Source: T3SED10-260 sp035363255
GTDB taxonomy: Bacteria > Caldisericota > Caldisericia > UBA6126
DNA: 64,000 nucleotides
Assembly (NCBI GenBank): GCA_035363255.1
Contig: DAOSES010000003.1
Coordinates: 61,538-125,537 of the forward strand
Direction: 5' to 3'
A program made the position numbers and the translations under genes. Of the stretch, positions 43,463 through 52,022 are shown in pieces. A model generated the notes under the pieces. That model searched no databases. It was not told the DNA's origin and saw only the letters and a program-made list of their open reading frames with translations. How positions within the stretch are numbered: position 1 is the first letter of the stretch; each line of letters begins with the position of its first letter.

Positions 43463-45359
43463 AAAATACTATGTGACAACTCCCATTTATTATATTAGTG
43501 GAAATCCCCACTTGGGACATCTTTATACCACTGTTGCAGCAGACATCATGTCGAGATTCAAAAAAATGCAGGGTTATGAGGTACTCTTTGCCACAGGAAG
43601 TGATGAAAACTCACTCAAAGTAGTCAAGGCAGCTGAGAAAGCCAAGATGGATCCTAAAGTCTTTGTTGATCAGGAAGCAGCAAAATGGACAGACTTTTTT
43701 AAACGCTTCTCTATCGATTTTTCCAGATTTATACGTACCACCGATGCAGACCACATCAAAACCGTACAAAAGGTATTACACCAACTTCATGAAAAAGGAT
43801 ATGTGTACAAAGGGAAGTATGAAGGCTTATACTGTGTTGATTGTGAAACATTTTGGCTTGAAGCTGATGTAAAGGAACAAATCTGTCCCTCATGTGGCAG
43901 AGAAGTTCACTGGATTTCAGAAGACAATTACTTTTTCAAGTTAAGCGCTTTTGAAAAACCTTTGCTTGAGTTTTACTCAAAACAAGCCGATTCAATTGAG
44001 CCAGTATCACGATATAACGAAATTGTCAGTGCCATCAAGATGGGCTTAAGAGATATATCTGTTTCACGAAGCTCCTTAAATTGGGGAATTCCCTTTCCAT
44101 TTGATGAAAAGCATGTCACTTATGTTTGGTTTGATGCTTTGATTAACTATATCACCATGTGTGGATACGATGCAAAACCAGAGAATTTCAGAGAGTTTTG
44201 GCCTGCAGATTTACACCTGATGTCAAAAGATATTATCCGTTTTCATTGCATCATTTGGCCAGCCATGCTTATGGCTTTAGATGTTCCTTTAGCCAAGAAA
44301 GTATTTGTTCATGGATGGTGGCTAACCTCAGGCGAAAAAATGTCAAAATCAAAAGGCAACATCATCGATCCTGATGAAGTAGTCAAAGATCTGACCTGCA
44401 AAACTGGTATTTCAAGACTTATGGCGGTAGATATTTTGAGGCTGTTCATGTTTAGAGAATCCAGTTTTGGTGACGATGCCGTATTTACTGATGATCGTTT
44501 TTACTCCAGATACAATTTTGACTTGGCAAATGATCTGGGAAACCTCATCAATCGAGTTTATACCATGACACATAAAAACTTTAACGGAAAAGTCCCCGAA
44601 AAAACTATCTGGGATCCCAGCTTTAACACAGAAACAGATCAAATCATTATGCAATATCATCTTGCTTTAGAGCATCATCATTTCAAAGAAGCACTTGAAT
44701 TATTGTGGTCACTGATAAATAAATGCAATAAACTCATTGAAACAAGTAAACCATGGGAGCTGAAAAAAAACCAGGAAGAAGAAAAACTCAGAGGCTTGAT
44801 ATATACCCTTCTTGATGCAATTCGAAGAATAGCTCATCTCATTTACCCCTTCATGCCCCATTTTTCCGAAGAACTGCTCAAAAGCTTATGCGAAAAACCT
44901 GCCCCAATGACCGACTTAAGTTTTGGCGCTTTACCCTCAGACGTCAGAGTCAATCAAACAGGGGTTCTTTTTCCAAGAATCAAAACTTTTCAATGTGATT
45001 CGACTTCAGAAGAAAACCAAAAAGAATCTGAAACACCTGAAATTGATTATGAGGATTTTGCAAAGATTGATTTCCGGGTTGCAGAAGTGGTGGAAGCCAG
45101 CAAAGTTGAAAAATCTGACAAACTGCTCTTGTTAAAACTCAAAGTGGGAGCTTGTGAAAAGCAAGTAGTAGCAGGAATTGCACTTCATTATGAACCCTCT
45201 GCTTTAATAGGAAAAAAGCTTGTCATAGTCAACAATCTTAAAGCCGTCAAGCTTCGGGGGGTGATGTCTCAGGGTATGATCCTGGCAGCATCAAACGATG
45301 AGTCACTTTGCTTTATCACCCCAGAAAAAGATATTGATAGCGGAGCCAAGGTTAAATAG
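43455..45359 (+). CDS. metG: Methionyl-tRNA synthetase with C-terminal tRNA-binding domain
   Basis: About 634 residues from ATG 43455, with AAGGAGAT 8 bases upstream; the TTG at 43449 is not needed. Class I synthetase: TPIYYISGNPHLGHLYT (HIGH-like HLGH), a zinc-knuckle pair CVDC and CPSC near residues 125-150, and KMSKS (GEKMSKSKGN) near 297. An anticodon-binding helical domain follows, and the last 100 residues form an EMAP-type tRNA-binding OB domain (IDYEDFAKIDFRVAEV, GVMSQGMILAAS). It charges tRNA-Met. It overlaps rsmI and abuts the TatD gene. Confidence 0.96.
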   Translation: MNKKYYVTTPIYYISGNPHLGHLYTTVAADIMSRFKKMQGYEVLFATGSDENSLKVVKAAEKAKMDPKVFVDQEAAKWTDFFKRFSIDFSRFIRTTDADHIKTVQKVLHQLHEKGYVYKGKYEGLYCVDCETFWLEADVKEQICPSCGREVHWISEDNYFFKLSAFEKPLLEFYSKQADSIEPVSRYNEIVSAIKMGLRDISVSRSSLNWGIPFPFDEKHVTYVWFDALINYITMCGYDAKPENFREFWPADLHLMSKDIIRFHCIIWPAMLMALDVPLAKKVFVHGWWLTSGEKMSKSKGNIIDPDEVVKDLTCKTGISRLMAVDILRLFMFRESSFGDDAVFTDDRFYSRYNFDLANDLGNLINRVYTMTHKNFNGKVPEKTIWDPSFNTETDQIIMQYHLALEHHHFKEALELLWSLINKCNKLIETSKPWELKKNQEEEKLRGLIYTLLDAIRRIAHLIYPFMPHFSEELLKSLCEKPAPMTDLSFGALPSDVRVNQTGVLFPRIKTFQCDSTSEENQKESETPEIDYEDFAKIDFRVAEVVEASKVEKSDKLLLLKLKVGACEKQVVAGIALHYEPSALIGKKLVIVNNLKAVKLRGVMSQGMILAASNDESLCFITPEKDIDSGAKVK

Positions 45360-46142
45360 ATGATTTTTATTGATAGTCATGTTCATATTCCCTTATTAAA
45401 CCGAGATCCTGCCAAAGTCTTGGAACAATGTTTGGAAAAGAAGGTTGGACTATTGCTTAATGTGGGGTATGATTTTAAATCTTCCTGCCAAAGTCTGGAA
45501 CTCTCGCAGAAGTTTGTGGAGATCTATGCCTCTGCAGGTTTGCATCCTCACTATGTTTCTGAAGAACAATGGAGAAAACTAAGCAACTGGTATATCCAGG
45601 AGCAAGTCCATCACCATTCCCGATATCTTGCCTGGGGGGAGATAGGTTTGGATTACGTTCGAAGTCAAGTTGAACACAAGGTTCAGCAAGATTTTTTTGA
45701 TCGGCAGTTATGCTGGGCTTATGAAAGAAAACTACCTGTTATTATTCACAACCGTGAAGCTGATCAAGATGTTTTGCATCATTTGGCCAATTTCCCAGGC
45801 ATGAAAGGTATCATGCATTGCTATTCATCTCTGAATGATACTTTTGCAGATCAGGCTATTTCGATGGGTTTTATGATTTCATTTGCAGGTAATTTGACCT
45901 ATCCTGCCAGCACTCACCTCCGCGAGTTTGCTAAGAGAATCCCAATTGAAAGCCTCTTGCTTGAAACTGATGCTCCCTATTTGTCTCCTGTTCCTTATCG
46001 AGGAAGGGAGAATCATCCTCAGAATGTCGTTGAAATGTATCATTTGACTGCAAAACTTAGATCAATTCAAGTAGATGAGCTTGCTCAAAGCTTAGAAAAC
46101 AATTTTTATCGGCTTTTTGGGCTCAAGGGAGTCGAAGCATGA
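45360..46142 (+). CDS. TatD-family metal-dependent hydrolase
   Basis: 260 residues. Metal ligands of the TatD amidohydrolase fold: IDSHVHI (two His), GEIGLDYV (Glu), VIIHNREAD (His), IMHCYSS (His) and LLLETDAPYLSP (Asp). Members act as 3'-5' DNases or as hydrolases of D-aminoacyl compounds. It begins on the base after the metG stop, the typical metG-tatD pairing, and overlaps the Nif3-like gene by 4 bases. Confidence 0.93.
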   Translation: MIFIDSHVHIPLLNRDPAKVLEQCLEKKVGLLLNVGYDFKSSCQSLELSQKFVEIYASAGLHPHYVSEEQWRKLSNWYIQEQVHHHSRYLAWGEIGLDYVRSQVEHKVQQDFFDRQLCWAYERKLPVIIHNREADQDVLHHLANFPGMKGIMHCYSSLNDTFADQAISMGFMISFAGNLTYPASTHLREFAKRIPIESLLLETDAPYLSPVPYRGRENHPQNVVEMYHLTAKLRSIQVDELAQSLENNFYRLFGLKGVEA

Positions 46143-46927
46143 TTCCATTAAATGAAGTAGTTTCATATCTAGATTCAATCCTACCTCCAGATCATCCCGC
46201 TGATTCCTCAATTAATGGCTTGCAGGTAGCCAATGATGGAATAGTGAAAAAAATCTACACTGCAGTAGATGCCTCCTGGGAAACTTTTCAGCTGGCTCAG
46301 GAGCTTGATCATGCTTTGTTTGTGGTGCATCATGGTTTGTTTTGGAAAAAACAAGAAACCCGAATAACTGAAATCATGTATCGCAAACTTCATTACATGA
46401 TGCAACACCATATAGCACTGTATGCTTCTCACTTACCACTCGATCAGCACCCACTTTATGGCAACAACAGAGTACTGCTTGAAAAAATGGGTTTGGATAC
46501 TTCCAGCTTAAATCCTTTTGGAACCTATCATGGCTGTTCTTTAGGCTATTGGGCAGAGTTTAAGCAAGCTGTTTCCATGCAAAATCTTATCGACAAGCTC
46601 AAGCAATTCTCCCCTCTCCCTTTTCAGTTTTATCAAGCTTCCAACAACTTAATAAAACGTATTGCAGTAGTGACAGGCGATGGTTGCGACTTCATTGCCG
46701 AAGCCAAGCAAATTCAAACTGATCTTTTCATTACTGGAGAATTTTCACATCAAAGCTATACTTATTGTCAAGATAACGAGTTAAACATGCTTTATCTTTC
46801 TCATTATGGATCTGAAAAATGGGGAGTAATAAAGATAGGAGAACTATTGACACAAACTTTTGCATTAGAAAGCGAGTTTTTGGATGCTTACCCCAAAACA
46901 ACATGGGTGCATTCCCAAGCAACATAA
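46139..46927 (+). CDS. Nif3-like dinuclear metal protein
   Basis: 262 residues. The metal-binding pattern is visible: FVVHHGLFWKK, YASHLPLDQHPLYGNN, and near the C-terminus LSHYGSEKWGV (usually GHYxSE). The family is also called GTP cyclohydrolase I type 2/YbgI and forms hexameric rings; its substrate is not established. It is coupled to the TatD gene (ATGA, 46139-46142). Other Clostridia genomes place it near sigA and a DUF164 zinc-ribbon gene; here it follows metG-tatD. Confidence 0.9.
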   Translation: MIPLNEVVSYLDSILPPDHPADSSINGLQVANDGIVKKIYTAVDASWETFQLAQELDHALFVVHHGLFWKKQETRITEIMYRKLHYMMQHHIALYASHLPLDQHPLYGNNRVLLEKMGLDTSSLNPFGTYHGCSLGYWAEFKQAVSMQNLIDKLKQFSPLPFQFYQASNNLIKRIAVVTGDGCDFIAEAKQIQTDLFITGEFSHQSYTYCQDNELNMLYLSHYGSEKWGVIKIGELLTQTFALESEFLDAYPKTTWVHSQAT

Positions 46928-46958
46928 TGATGCCATTTAGCGAAAGGAGGAGCTTGAA

Positions 46959-48428
46959 ATGAAAAGATCGATAGCTTTTTATAGTGCTTTTCTAGTTTTT
47001 TTTCTTTTATTTCAAACTGTTTTCGTGACCCAGGCTGCCAATCATAGGCAGGATATCGCCCAGACAGGTTCTACTAACGAGATTATCAAGCCTCCTGTAC
47101 AAACCGTTTGGATTGAACTGGTAGGAGCTACCCGTTCTTATCCAGCAGTAGTTGGTGACAAGCTTTTTATAGGAACTACCTGGGCTTTGGTATGCTACAA
47201 TGCAAAATGGGGTACAAAAATCTGGCAGTTTATCTCGAAAGATTTTCACCATTCATCCCCTGCTGTTTACGAAGGCATGGTATATGCAGGCTCACAAAAC
47301 TTTATGTACTGTGTCGATAGTCGCACTGGAGGTATGAAATGGAAATTCCAAACTCCTAAGGATTCAGCAAACTCATCACCCATAGTTTATGCAGGAAAAG
47401 TGTACTTTGCTTCAGGAAAGCGACTTTATGCTTTAGATGCCCAAACTGGGAAAGATTTATGGAGCATTGGTTTTCCAGAAAACATAACTCGCCCGATTGC
47501 TATTGCGGGTGAGCGTTTTTTTGTAGTAGCTGGGGACCGTGTTTATGGCTTTGACCTTGCAAAACACACTAAAATCTGGGAATTCCAGGTATCCAATACA
47601 GTCAAGTATGGACTAACAGCTACTTCCCAATTTGTTTTTGTTTCAGTAGATCGTGACCTCTACAAAATCGATGCACGTACTGGAAAATTAGCCTGGAAGA
47701 CATTCTTTCCCGGCATAGCCCTTAATCCTGTTTCAGTTTACAAAGACGAAATTTATGCCTCCTTCGATATTTATTTCTATTGCATCAATCAGTCTAACGG
47801 TAAAATCAAATGGCAGTTTGAAGCAGGTTTCACCATTGAATCTGCCCCAGTAATTTCTGAACGATATGTCTGGATAGGTTCTGATGATTTTAATATCTAT
47901 TGTCTCGATCGCTTGACAGGGAAACGCCTTTACTTTGCCATTGCTGGCAGTACTTCCTATTACATGACTACTGGCAATCAATACCTTTATTCTTTATCTG
48001 TATATGGTGAGCTATTTTGCTTCATGCCTTCAGAGCAACGCAAAAAAGAAACCATCACCATTGAGCTTTGGGTAGGCAAAGCATATGCAAGACTAAATGG
48101 CAATTTTACTGGAATTGATACAGCCCCCTTTATTCAAGATGGGTACACCATGGTTCCTATCCGCACTATTGGCGACTTTTTAAAAGCAGATCTACGATGG
48201 GTTGCTGAAGAGAAACGCATCGTTTATTCTATCGAGACCCGTTTGATTCAGCTATGGGTTGGAAAGACAGAGGCTAGTGTTAACGGTAAACCAGTTAAAA
48301 TTGCAGTTGCACCAGTGATTGTCAACGGAAGAACCTACATCCCTCTACGATTTGTTTCGGAAAATCTGGGAGCCCGAGTTGGCTGGGACTCCCAGGAAAA
48401 GAAGATTACAATCGAATACTCTAGCTGA
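46959..48428 (+). CDS. Secreted PQQ-type beta-propeller with stalk domains
   Basis: 489 residues. The signal peptide (FYSAFLVFFLLFQTVFVTQA) precedes a beta-propeller of PQQ/quinoprotein-like blades, residues 50-370: TYPAVVGDKLF-like strands, ALDAQTGKDLWS, KIDARTGKLAWK, CINQSNGKIKWQF and CLDRLTGKRLY. Two stalk units follow near 370-489 (VGKAYARLNGNF, GYTMVPIRTIGDFL; VGKTEASVNGK, GRTYIPLRFVSENLGARVGW). The ATG 46959 follows AAAGGAGG. It may be a wall-bound sensor or assembly scaffold; enzymatic activity is not evident. It ends the long co-directional block and meets the crotonase gene head-on with a 6-base gap. Confidence 0.85.
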   Translation: MKRSIAFYSAFLVFFLLFQTVFVTQAANHRQDIAQTGSTNEIIKPPVQTVWIELVGATRSYPAVVGDKLFIGTTWALVCYNAKWGTKIWQFISKDFHHSSPAVYEGMVYAGSQNFMYCVDSRTGGMKWKFQTPKDSANSSPIVYAGKVYFASGKRLYALDAQTGKDLWSIGFPENITRPIAIAGERFFVVAGDRVYGFDLAKHTKIWEFQVSNTVKYGLTATSQFVFVSVDRDLYKIDARTGKLAWKTFFPGIALNPVSVYKDEIYASFDIYFYCINQSNGKIKWQFEAGFTIESAPVISERYVWIGSDDFNIYCLDRLTGKRLYFAIAGSTSYYMTTGNQYLYSLSVYGELFCFMPSEQRKKETITIELWVGKAYARLNGNFTGIDTAPFIQDGYTMVPIRTIGDFLKADLRWVAEEKRIVYSIETRLIQLWVGKTEASVNGKPVKIAVAPVIVNGRTYIPLRFVSENLGARVGWDSQEKKITIEYSS

Positions 48429-48434
48429 GATGAG

Positions 48435-49160
48435 CTAGATCTTAGCGTTTCGTATGGAAAAGGAATTGATTTCGTCTGAGAGACGAACTCTTCGGTTGAG
48501 ATCCAACATTTGACCTACGTTGCTTTTCACGTAGCCCACGGTTTCAAGGTCGTTTTCCATGATGGTTTTGCTTATTTTTTCAACGTGCTTATCAATCTCG
48601 TTTTCATTAAAGATGCCGTTGATGATTCCTTTGGATAGAGCTTCTTCAGCATTGATACAACGACCCGTAAACAACAATTCTTTGGCATATCTACATCCTG
48701 CAATATCAATTAGATTGCTAATACCGCCAAAGGCTGGGGAGTTTTTGTGTTTCATGCCTGGAAAACCAAAGGAAGCTGAAGGGGTAGCGTAAACTAAATC
48801 AGCCAGCAGGCTAAGCTCAAAACCTCCGTCCCATGCATTTCCAGAGACTTGGGCAATGACAGGTTTACGGATCTCGTTAAATTTGTTGAACACTTTCCAC
48901 CCAAATTCAATAAAATCCGCCATTTCTGGAGCATTTAAACCCGCAAGTTCATTTTTATCCATTCCAAGCGAAAAGCATTTGGTATTTCCAGTGATTACCA
49001 GAATGTTCACATCTTTGCTGTGATGACATACTTTTAAAGCATTTTTTAGTTCTCTCAGCATTTTTGTGGTAATAAAATGATGATTACTCTTGTCGTCAAG
49101 TGATATCTTACCAATGCCATCCCTAATGGAAAAAGATAAGCTGAACCATTCCTCCTGCAT
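48435..49160 (-). CDS. Enoyl-CoA hydratase/isomerase (crotonase) family protein
   Basis: 241 residues. Crotonase-fold landmarks: VNILVITGNTKCFSLGMD (first oxyanion-hole strand), VIAQVSGNAWDGGFELSLLADLVYA-type core (seen as AQVSGNAWDGGFEL), FGFPGMKHKNSPAFGG, and AKELLFTGRCINAEEALSKG. The usual catalytic Glu region (PE-x-x-x-G) reads PGMKHKN, so ordinary hydratase activity is uncertain. The start ATG 49160 follows GGAGG. No beta-oxidation genes are adjacent, but etfAB lies elsewhere in the window. Confidence 0.85.
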   Translation of the reverse strand: MQEEWFSLSFSIRDGIGKISLDDKSNHHFITTKMLRELKNALKVCHHSKDVNILVITGNTKCFSLGMDKNELAGLNAPEMADFIEFGWKVFNKFNEIRKPVIAQVSGNAWDGGFELSLLADLVYATPSASFGFPGMKHKNSPAFGGISNLIDIAGCRYAKELLFTGRCINAEEALSKGIINGIFNENEIDKHVEKISKTIMENDLETVGYVKSNVGQMLDLNRRVRLSDEINSFSIRNAKI

Positions 49161-49268
49161 TCATTTCCTCCTTGAGTAGTATTATGTATAAATATAACCT
49201 TTTTTTACTAATAAATCTAATATTGGATGTAAATAAAAAAAAGCACTTTTTGAATTGCACTTATTCTG

Positions 49269-49274
49269 TATAAT
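49269..49274 (+). promoter_or_regulatory. -10 element upstream of rplS
   Basis: A consensus TATAAT lies 45 bases before the rplS start. The best upstream match is TTTTTG with 16-base spacing, a weak -35. The 158-base gap from 49161 also serves the divergent crotonase gene. No leader hairpin is obvious. Confidence 0.5.
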
Positions 49275-49318
49275 ATATCTTTGCGATTTGTAGTTTTTAG
49301 AAGAAAGGGTGTTTTATC

Positions 49319-49678
49319 ATGATTTTGGAAGAATTAACAAAGGAATTTTTGAGAACCGATCTCCCAAAGATGAGCATTGGAGATACAGTTAAGGTATATC
49401 AACGTATTATTGAAGGCAACAAAGAGCGTTTACAGGCTTTTGAAGGTGTTGTGATTGCCCAGCAAGGCGGAGGCATTCATGAAACATTTTGTGTTCGCAA
49501 AATCTCCAACAACGAGGGGGTAGAAAAGGTTTTTCTTCTTCATTCCCCCATGATTGGTAAAATTGAAGTGATAAGCCATGGAAAAGTACGTAGAGCTAAA
49601 TTGTACTACCTACGTGATTCCCGCAAGAAAATGAACAAAATTGCTCGAATTAGGAGTAGTTCCAAAAAAACTGCATGA
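49319..49678 (+). CDS. rplS: 50S ribosomal protein L19
   Basis: 119 residues with the standard L19 pattern: FRTDLPKMSIGDTVKVYQRI-type opening (seen as LPKMSIGDTVKV), EGNKERLQAFEGVVIA, FCVRKISNNEGVEKVF, HSPMIGKIEVI, KVRRAKLYYLR. It binds at the subunit interface. AGAAAGGGTG precedes the ATG. The stop overlaps lepB as ATGA (49675-49678). It is the first gene of a five-gene run. Confidence 0.97.
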   Translation: MILEELTKEFLRTDLPKMSIGDTVKVYQRIIEGNKERLQAFEGVVIAQQGGGIHETFCVRKISNNEGVEKVFLLHSPMIGKIEVISHGKVRRAKLYYLRDSRKKMNKIARIRSSSKKTA

Positions 49679-50148
49679 CACACTCAGTAAAGCGTGGGAA
49701 AGCCTTTCTGAATACTTGGGAATTGGCAGGAACTGCGCTTCTGATTGTTTTTGTGTTGCGGGTGTGGTTTTTTTTTCCTGCTCCAGTAGTATCTTCTTCG
49801 ATGGACCCCTCTCTAATGAAGGGTGAATGGGTGCTTGTTCTTTCCCATCACTCGCTTTTTTTTACTCCATCGCTTGGAGATGTTGTTGCTTTAAAAACCT
49901 CACCCTCCTCCGCAGACTCCTTTAAACGCATAGTATCACTTCCTGGAAACTCCATTCCCAGCGAGTATAGTAAGGGTTTTTCTACGCTTACCTTGGCAAA
50001 GGATGATTATTTTGTGATGGGGGATAATTTGCCTGAAAGTATTGATAGCCGTCATTTTGGCCCAATGAACTCCAAGCAGATCAAAGGAAAAGCTTTACTG
50101 GTTTTTTGGCCACTCAGGTCCTTTAGGTGGGTGCAAGCTCATGATTAA
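49675..50148 (+). CDS. lepB: Signal peptidase I
   Basis: 157 residues, compact. One N-terminal TM helix (LAGTALLIVFVLRVWFFF) anchors an external catalytic domain with the Ser box VVSSSMDPSL, the Lys box FKRIVSLPGN, and the conserved GDNLPESIDSRHFG. The enzyme removes signal peptides of secreted proteins, which are abundant in this window. It overlaps rplS upstream and rnhB downstream by 8 bases. Confidence 0.95.
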   Translation: MTHSVKRGKAFLNTWELAGTALLIVFVLRVWFFFPAPVVSSSMDPSLMKGEWVLVLSHHSLFFTPSLGDVVALKTSPSSADSFKRIVSLPGNSIPSEYSKGFSTLTLAKDDYFVMGDNLPESIDSRHFGPMNSKQIKGKALLVFWPLRSFRWVQAHD

Positions 50149-50800
50149 TTTTCTAAAAGGAGCACTGTGGGAAAATCAGTATAATCTTTGCCAGGAACTC
50201 CAATACACCCATTGTATCGGGATTGATGAAGCAGGCAGAGGAGCATTGGCTGGTCCGGTGATGGCTGCGGCAGTATGTTTTCGTCCTCAAACCCAAACAT
50301 TTTTTGTTGACGATTCAAAAAAGCTGAGCCCTAAAAAAAGAGAAGAAGTATTTCATCAGATCCACCAAGAAAAAGCGTATGTAGGGCTTGGAACTTCTTC
50401 TAATGCCCTTATTGATGAAAAGAACATTCTTCAAGCCACTAAAATTGCGATGCTTGAGGCCTATCAGAAGTGCTTGTCTCAACTAATGCTTGACATACCC
50501 CAACCCAAACTTTTGGTGCTGATAGATGGAAACGTCAAGCTTCCCCTCGGATCCGAAACTCACTCTCTCACCATTGTGAAGGGTGATGCTTTGATGGCAA
50601 GCATTGCTGCTGCCTCCATTGTAGCTAAAGTAAGTCGGGATCGTCGGATGACTGAGTTGCATTATGAATTTCCTGATTATGGCTTTGCCCAACACAAAGG
50701 ATACGGCACAAATCAGCATTTTCAAGCAATTCATCAACTGGGTATCTCCCGCCACCATCGAATAACCTTCATATCTCGGAGTTTGTATGAACACCATTAA
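50141..50800 (+). CDS. rnhB: Ribonuclease HII
   Basis: 219 residues. It cleaves RNA in RNA-DNA hybrids and at single ribonucleotides. Active-site acidic residues are visible: GIDEAGRGALAGP (Asp, Glu), DDSKKLSPKKR, LIDGN (Asp), and GDALMASIAAASIVAKVSRD (Asp). The frame overlaps lepB upstream and the NERD gene downstream by 14 bases. Confidence 0.96.
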   Translation: MINFLKGALWENQYNLCQELQYTHCIGIDEAGRGALAGPVMAAAVCFRPQTQTFFVDDSKKLSPKKREEVFHQIHQEKAYVGLGTSSNALIDEKNILQATKIAMLEAYQKCLSQLMLDIPQPKLLVLIDGNVKLPLGSETHSLTIVKGDALMASIAAASIVAKVSRDRRMTELHYEFPDYGFAQHKGYGTNQHFQAIHQLGISRHHRITFISRSLYEHH

Positions 50801-51515
50801 CAAAAAAAACTTTGTTAAAGAAATGATATCTTCTCTCCAATTTCAAACATTGATTGAATTATTAATTGCTCTGGCTGGGTTTTTATTAATGGTACAAGGC
50901 ATAGAAAACCAGCAAACCCTTGTATTTCTTGCTGGTTCGGTTGCCTTCATCTTTGGAGCCTATTTATATCAATCCAAAGTTACTCAAACAAAAATCTGGC
51001 GTTCAGGACTTACTGGGCAGCATCGTGTCGAAGAAGCTCTGGCAAATCTTGACGATCGCTACACTCTTATCAACAACATGTCTCTTCCATTTAAAAAATG
51101 TGATATGGATCATATCCTCATTGGTCCAAACGGAATCTTCCTCATCGAAACCAAGAACTATAAAGGAGAAATCACCTGTATTGGCGATCGTTGGGAATAC
51201 CAAAAAGTTGGACGCAATGGAGGGCTTTACCGCGGGCATATCAACAATCCCAGCAAACAGCTTAAACGAAGTATCTGGGAGTTAAAAAATTATCTCGACA
51301 AAAAATCAAAAAAGATACTTCAACAGAGCGCATTTCCCTATTGGATACAGGGAGTTTTGGTCTTTACCAACAAAGAAGCTGTATTGCGAACGCGCGATGA
51401 GACGGTAGTGGTAGTTTATCTTGATCAACTATTAGGTTTTATCCGTTCTTATCGAAATGAAGTTTTGCACAGCAAGGATATTGAACAAATAATTAAGCTT
51501 TTCAAAGAGCTCTAA
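50787..51515 (+). CDS. Membrane NERD-domain (nuclease-related) protein
   Basis: 242 residues. Two N-terminal TM segments near 20-60 (LIELLIALAGFLLMV, LVFLAGSVAFIFGAYLY) are followed by a NERD domain: GQHRVEEALANLDDRYTLINN, MDHILIGPNGIFLIETKNYKG with the D...ExK-like nuclease core, and VLVFTNKEAVLRT. NERD proteins may have nuclease activity, but their function is unproven. It is inserted between rnhB and yraN, which are usually direct neighbours, and is coupled to both (TAATG at its end). Confidence 0.87.
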   Translation: MNTINKKNFVKEMISSLQFQTLIELLIALAGFLLMVQGIENQQTLVFLAGSVAFIFGAYLYQSKVTQTKIWRSGLTGQHRVEEALANLDDRYTLINNMSLPFKKCDMDHILIGPNGIFLIETKNYKGEITCIGDRWEYQKVGRNGGLYRGHINNPSKQLKRSIWELKNYLDKKSKKILQQSAFPYWIQGVLVFTNKEAVLRTRDETVVVVYLDQLLGFIRSYRNEVLHSKDIEQIIKLFKEL

Positions 51516-51898
51516 TGTCTTTGCTTTCTGAACGTTCCCACTCGACGGGAAAACAAGGCGAAGCTCTTGCTGTTCAGTATTTAAGAGATAGAGCTTTTAC
51601 CATTCTTGAGACCAATTATCGATGCTTGTATGGTGAAATTGATATTATCGCACAAAAAAATCAGCATCTTCACTTCGTTGAAGTAAAAACCCGAAAATCT
51701 TCCAGTTTTGGCTCTCCTGTTGAAGCTTATACCTATAAAAAGCAACAAAAAATACTCCGAGCTATCTGGAGCTATCTTGAAGAACATTATCCCGAAAATT
51801 CTTACCGACCTCGTTTTCAAATAGACCTTGTGGCAATATTACTTGATTCTGATAACTCCATCAAAGACCTGCAATACTTTGATAACGCCTATATCTAA
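51515..51898 (+). CDS. YraN/UPF0102 family endonuclease-like protein
   Basis: 127 residues. STGKQGEALAVQYL, then YGEIDIIAQKNQHLHFVEVKTRKS gives the D-x(n)-ExK core of a Holliday-junction-resolvase-like (PD-(D/E)XK) fold. The function of the family is not settled. It starts on the last base of the NERD stop (TAATG) and ends the rplS run; 90 bases then separate it from the fumarase genes. Confidence 0.9.
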   Translation: MSLLSERSHSTGKQGEALAVQYLRDRAFTILETNYRCLYGEIDIIAQKNQHLHFVEVKTRKSSSFGSPVEAYTYKKQQKILRAIWSYLEEHYPENSYRPRFQIDLVAILLDSDNSIKDLQYFDNAYI

Positions 51899-51931
51899 TA
51901 TCGTTTACCTCCTTTGTCTGGGTATGCGATT

Positions 51932-51960
51932 TTTCCATAGGGTATAAAATATGCTACAAT
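51932..51960 (+). promoter_or_regulatory. Promoter for the fumarase-malic enzyme genes
   Basis: TTTCCA at 51932-51937 and TACAAT at 51955-51960 are separated by 17 bases, and the -10 is preceded by TGC, an extended -10 arrangement. It lies about 30 bases before the strong ribosome binding site at 51978-51984. Confidence 0.55.
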
Positions 51961-51990
51961 TTTTGTAATTAATGCTTGTGGAGGGAAAGT

Positions 51991-52017
51991 ATGACTCAGA
52001 CGAAGGTGGCTTCGTAG
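51991..52017 (+). CDS. Possible 8-codon leader ORF ahead of fumarase
   Basis: ATG 51991 sits 6-8 bases after GTGGAGGG, the best ribosome binding site in the region, and reads MTQTKVAS before TAG 52015. It is out of frame with the fumarase gene, whose nearest well-placed ATG is at 52023, six bases past this stop. It could be a leader that feeds reinitiation, or the trace of a frameshift at the start of the fumarase gene. Confidence 0.4.
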   Translation: MTQTKVAS

Positions 52018-52022
52018 CAATA

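Noticed and set aside
48435..49160. Methylglutaconyl- or naphthoyl-CoA specific call for the crotonase
   Set aside because: Active-site residues that would decide the subtype are altered or absent, so only the family is given.
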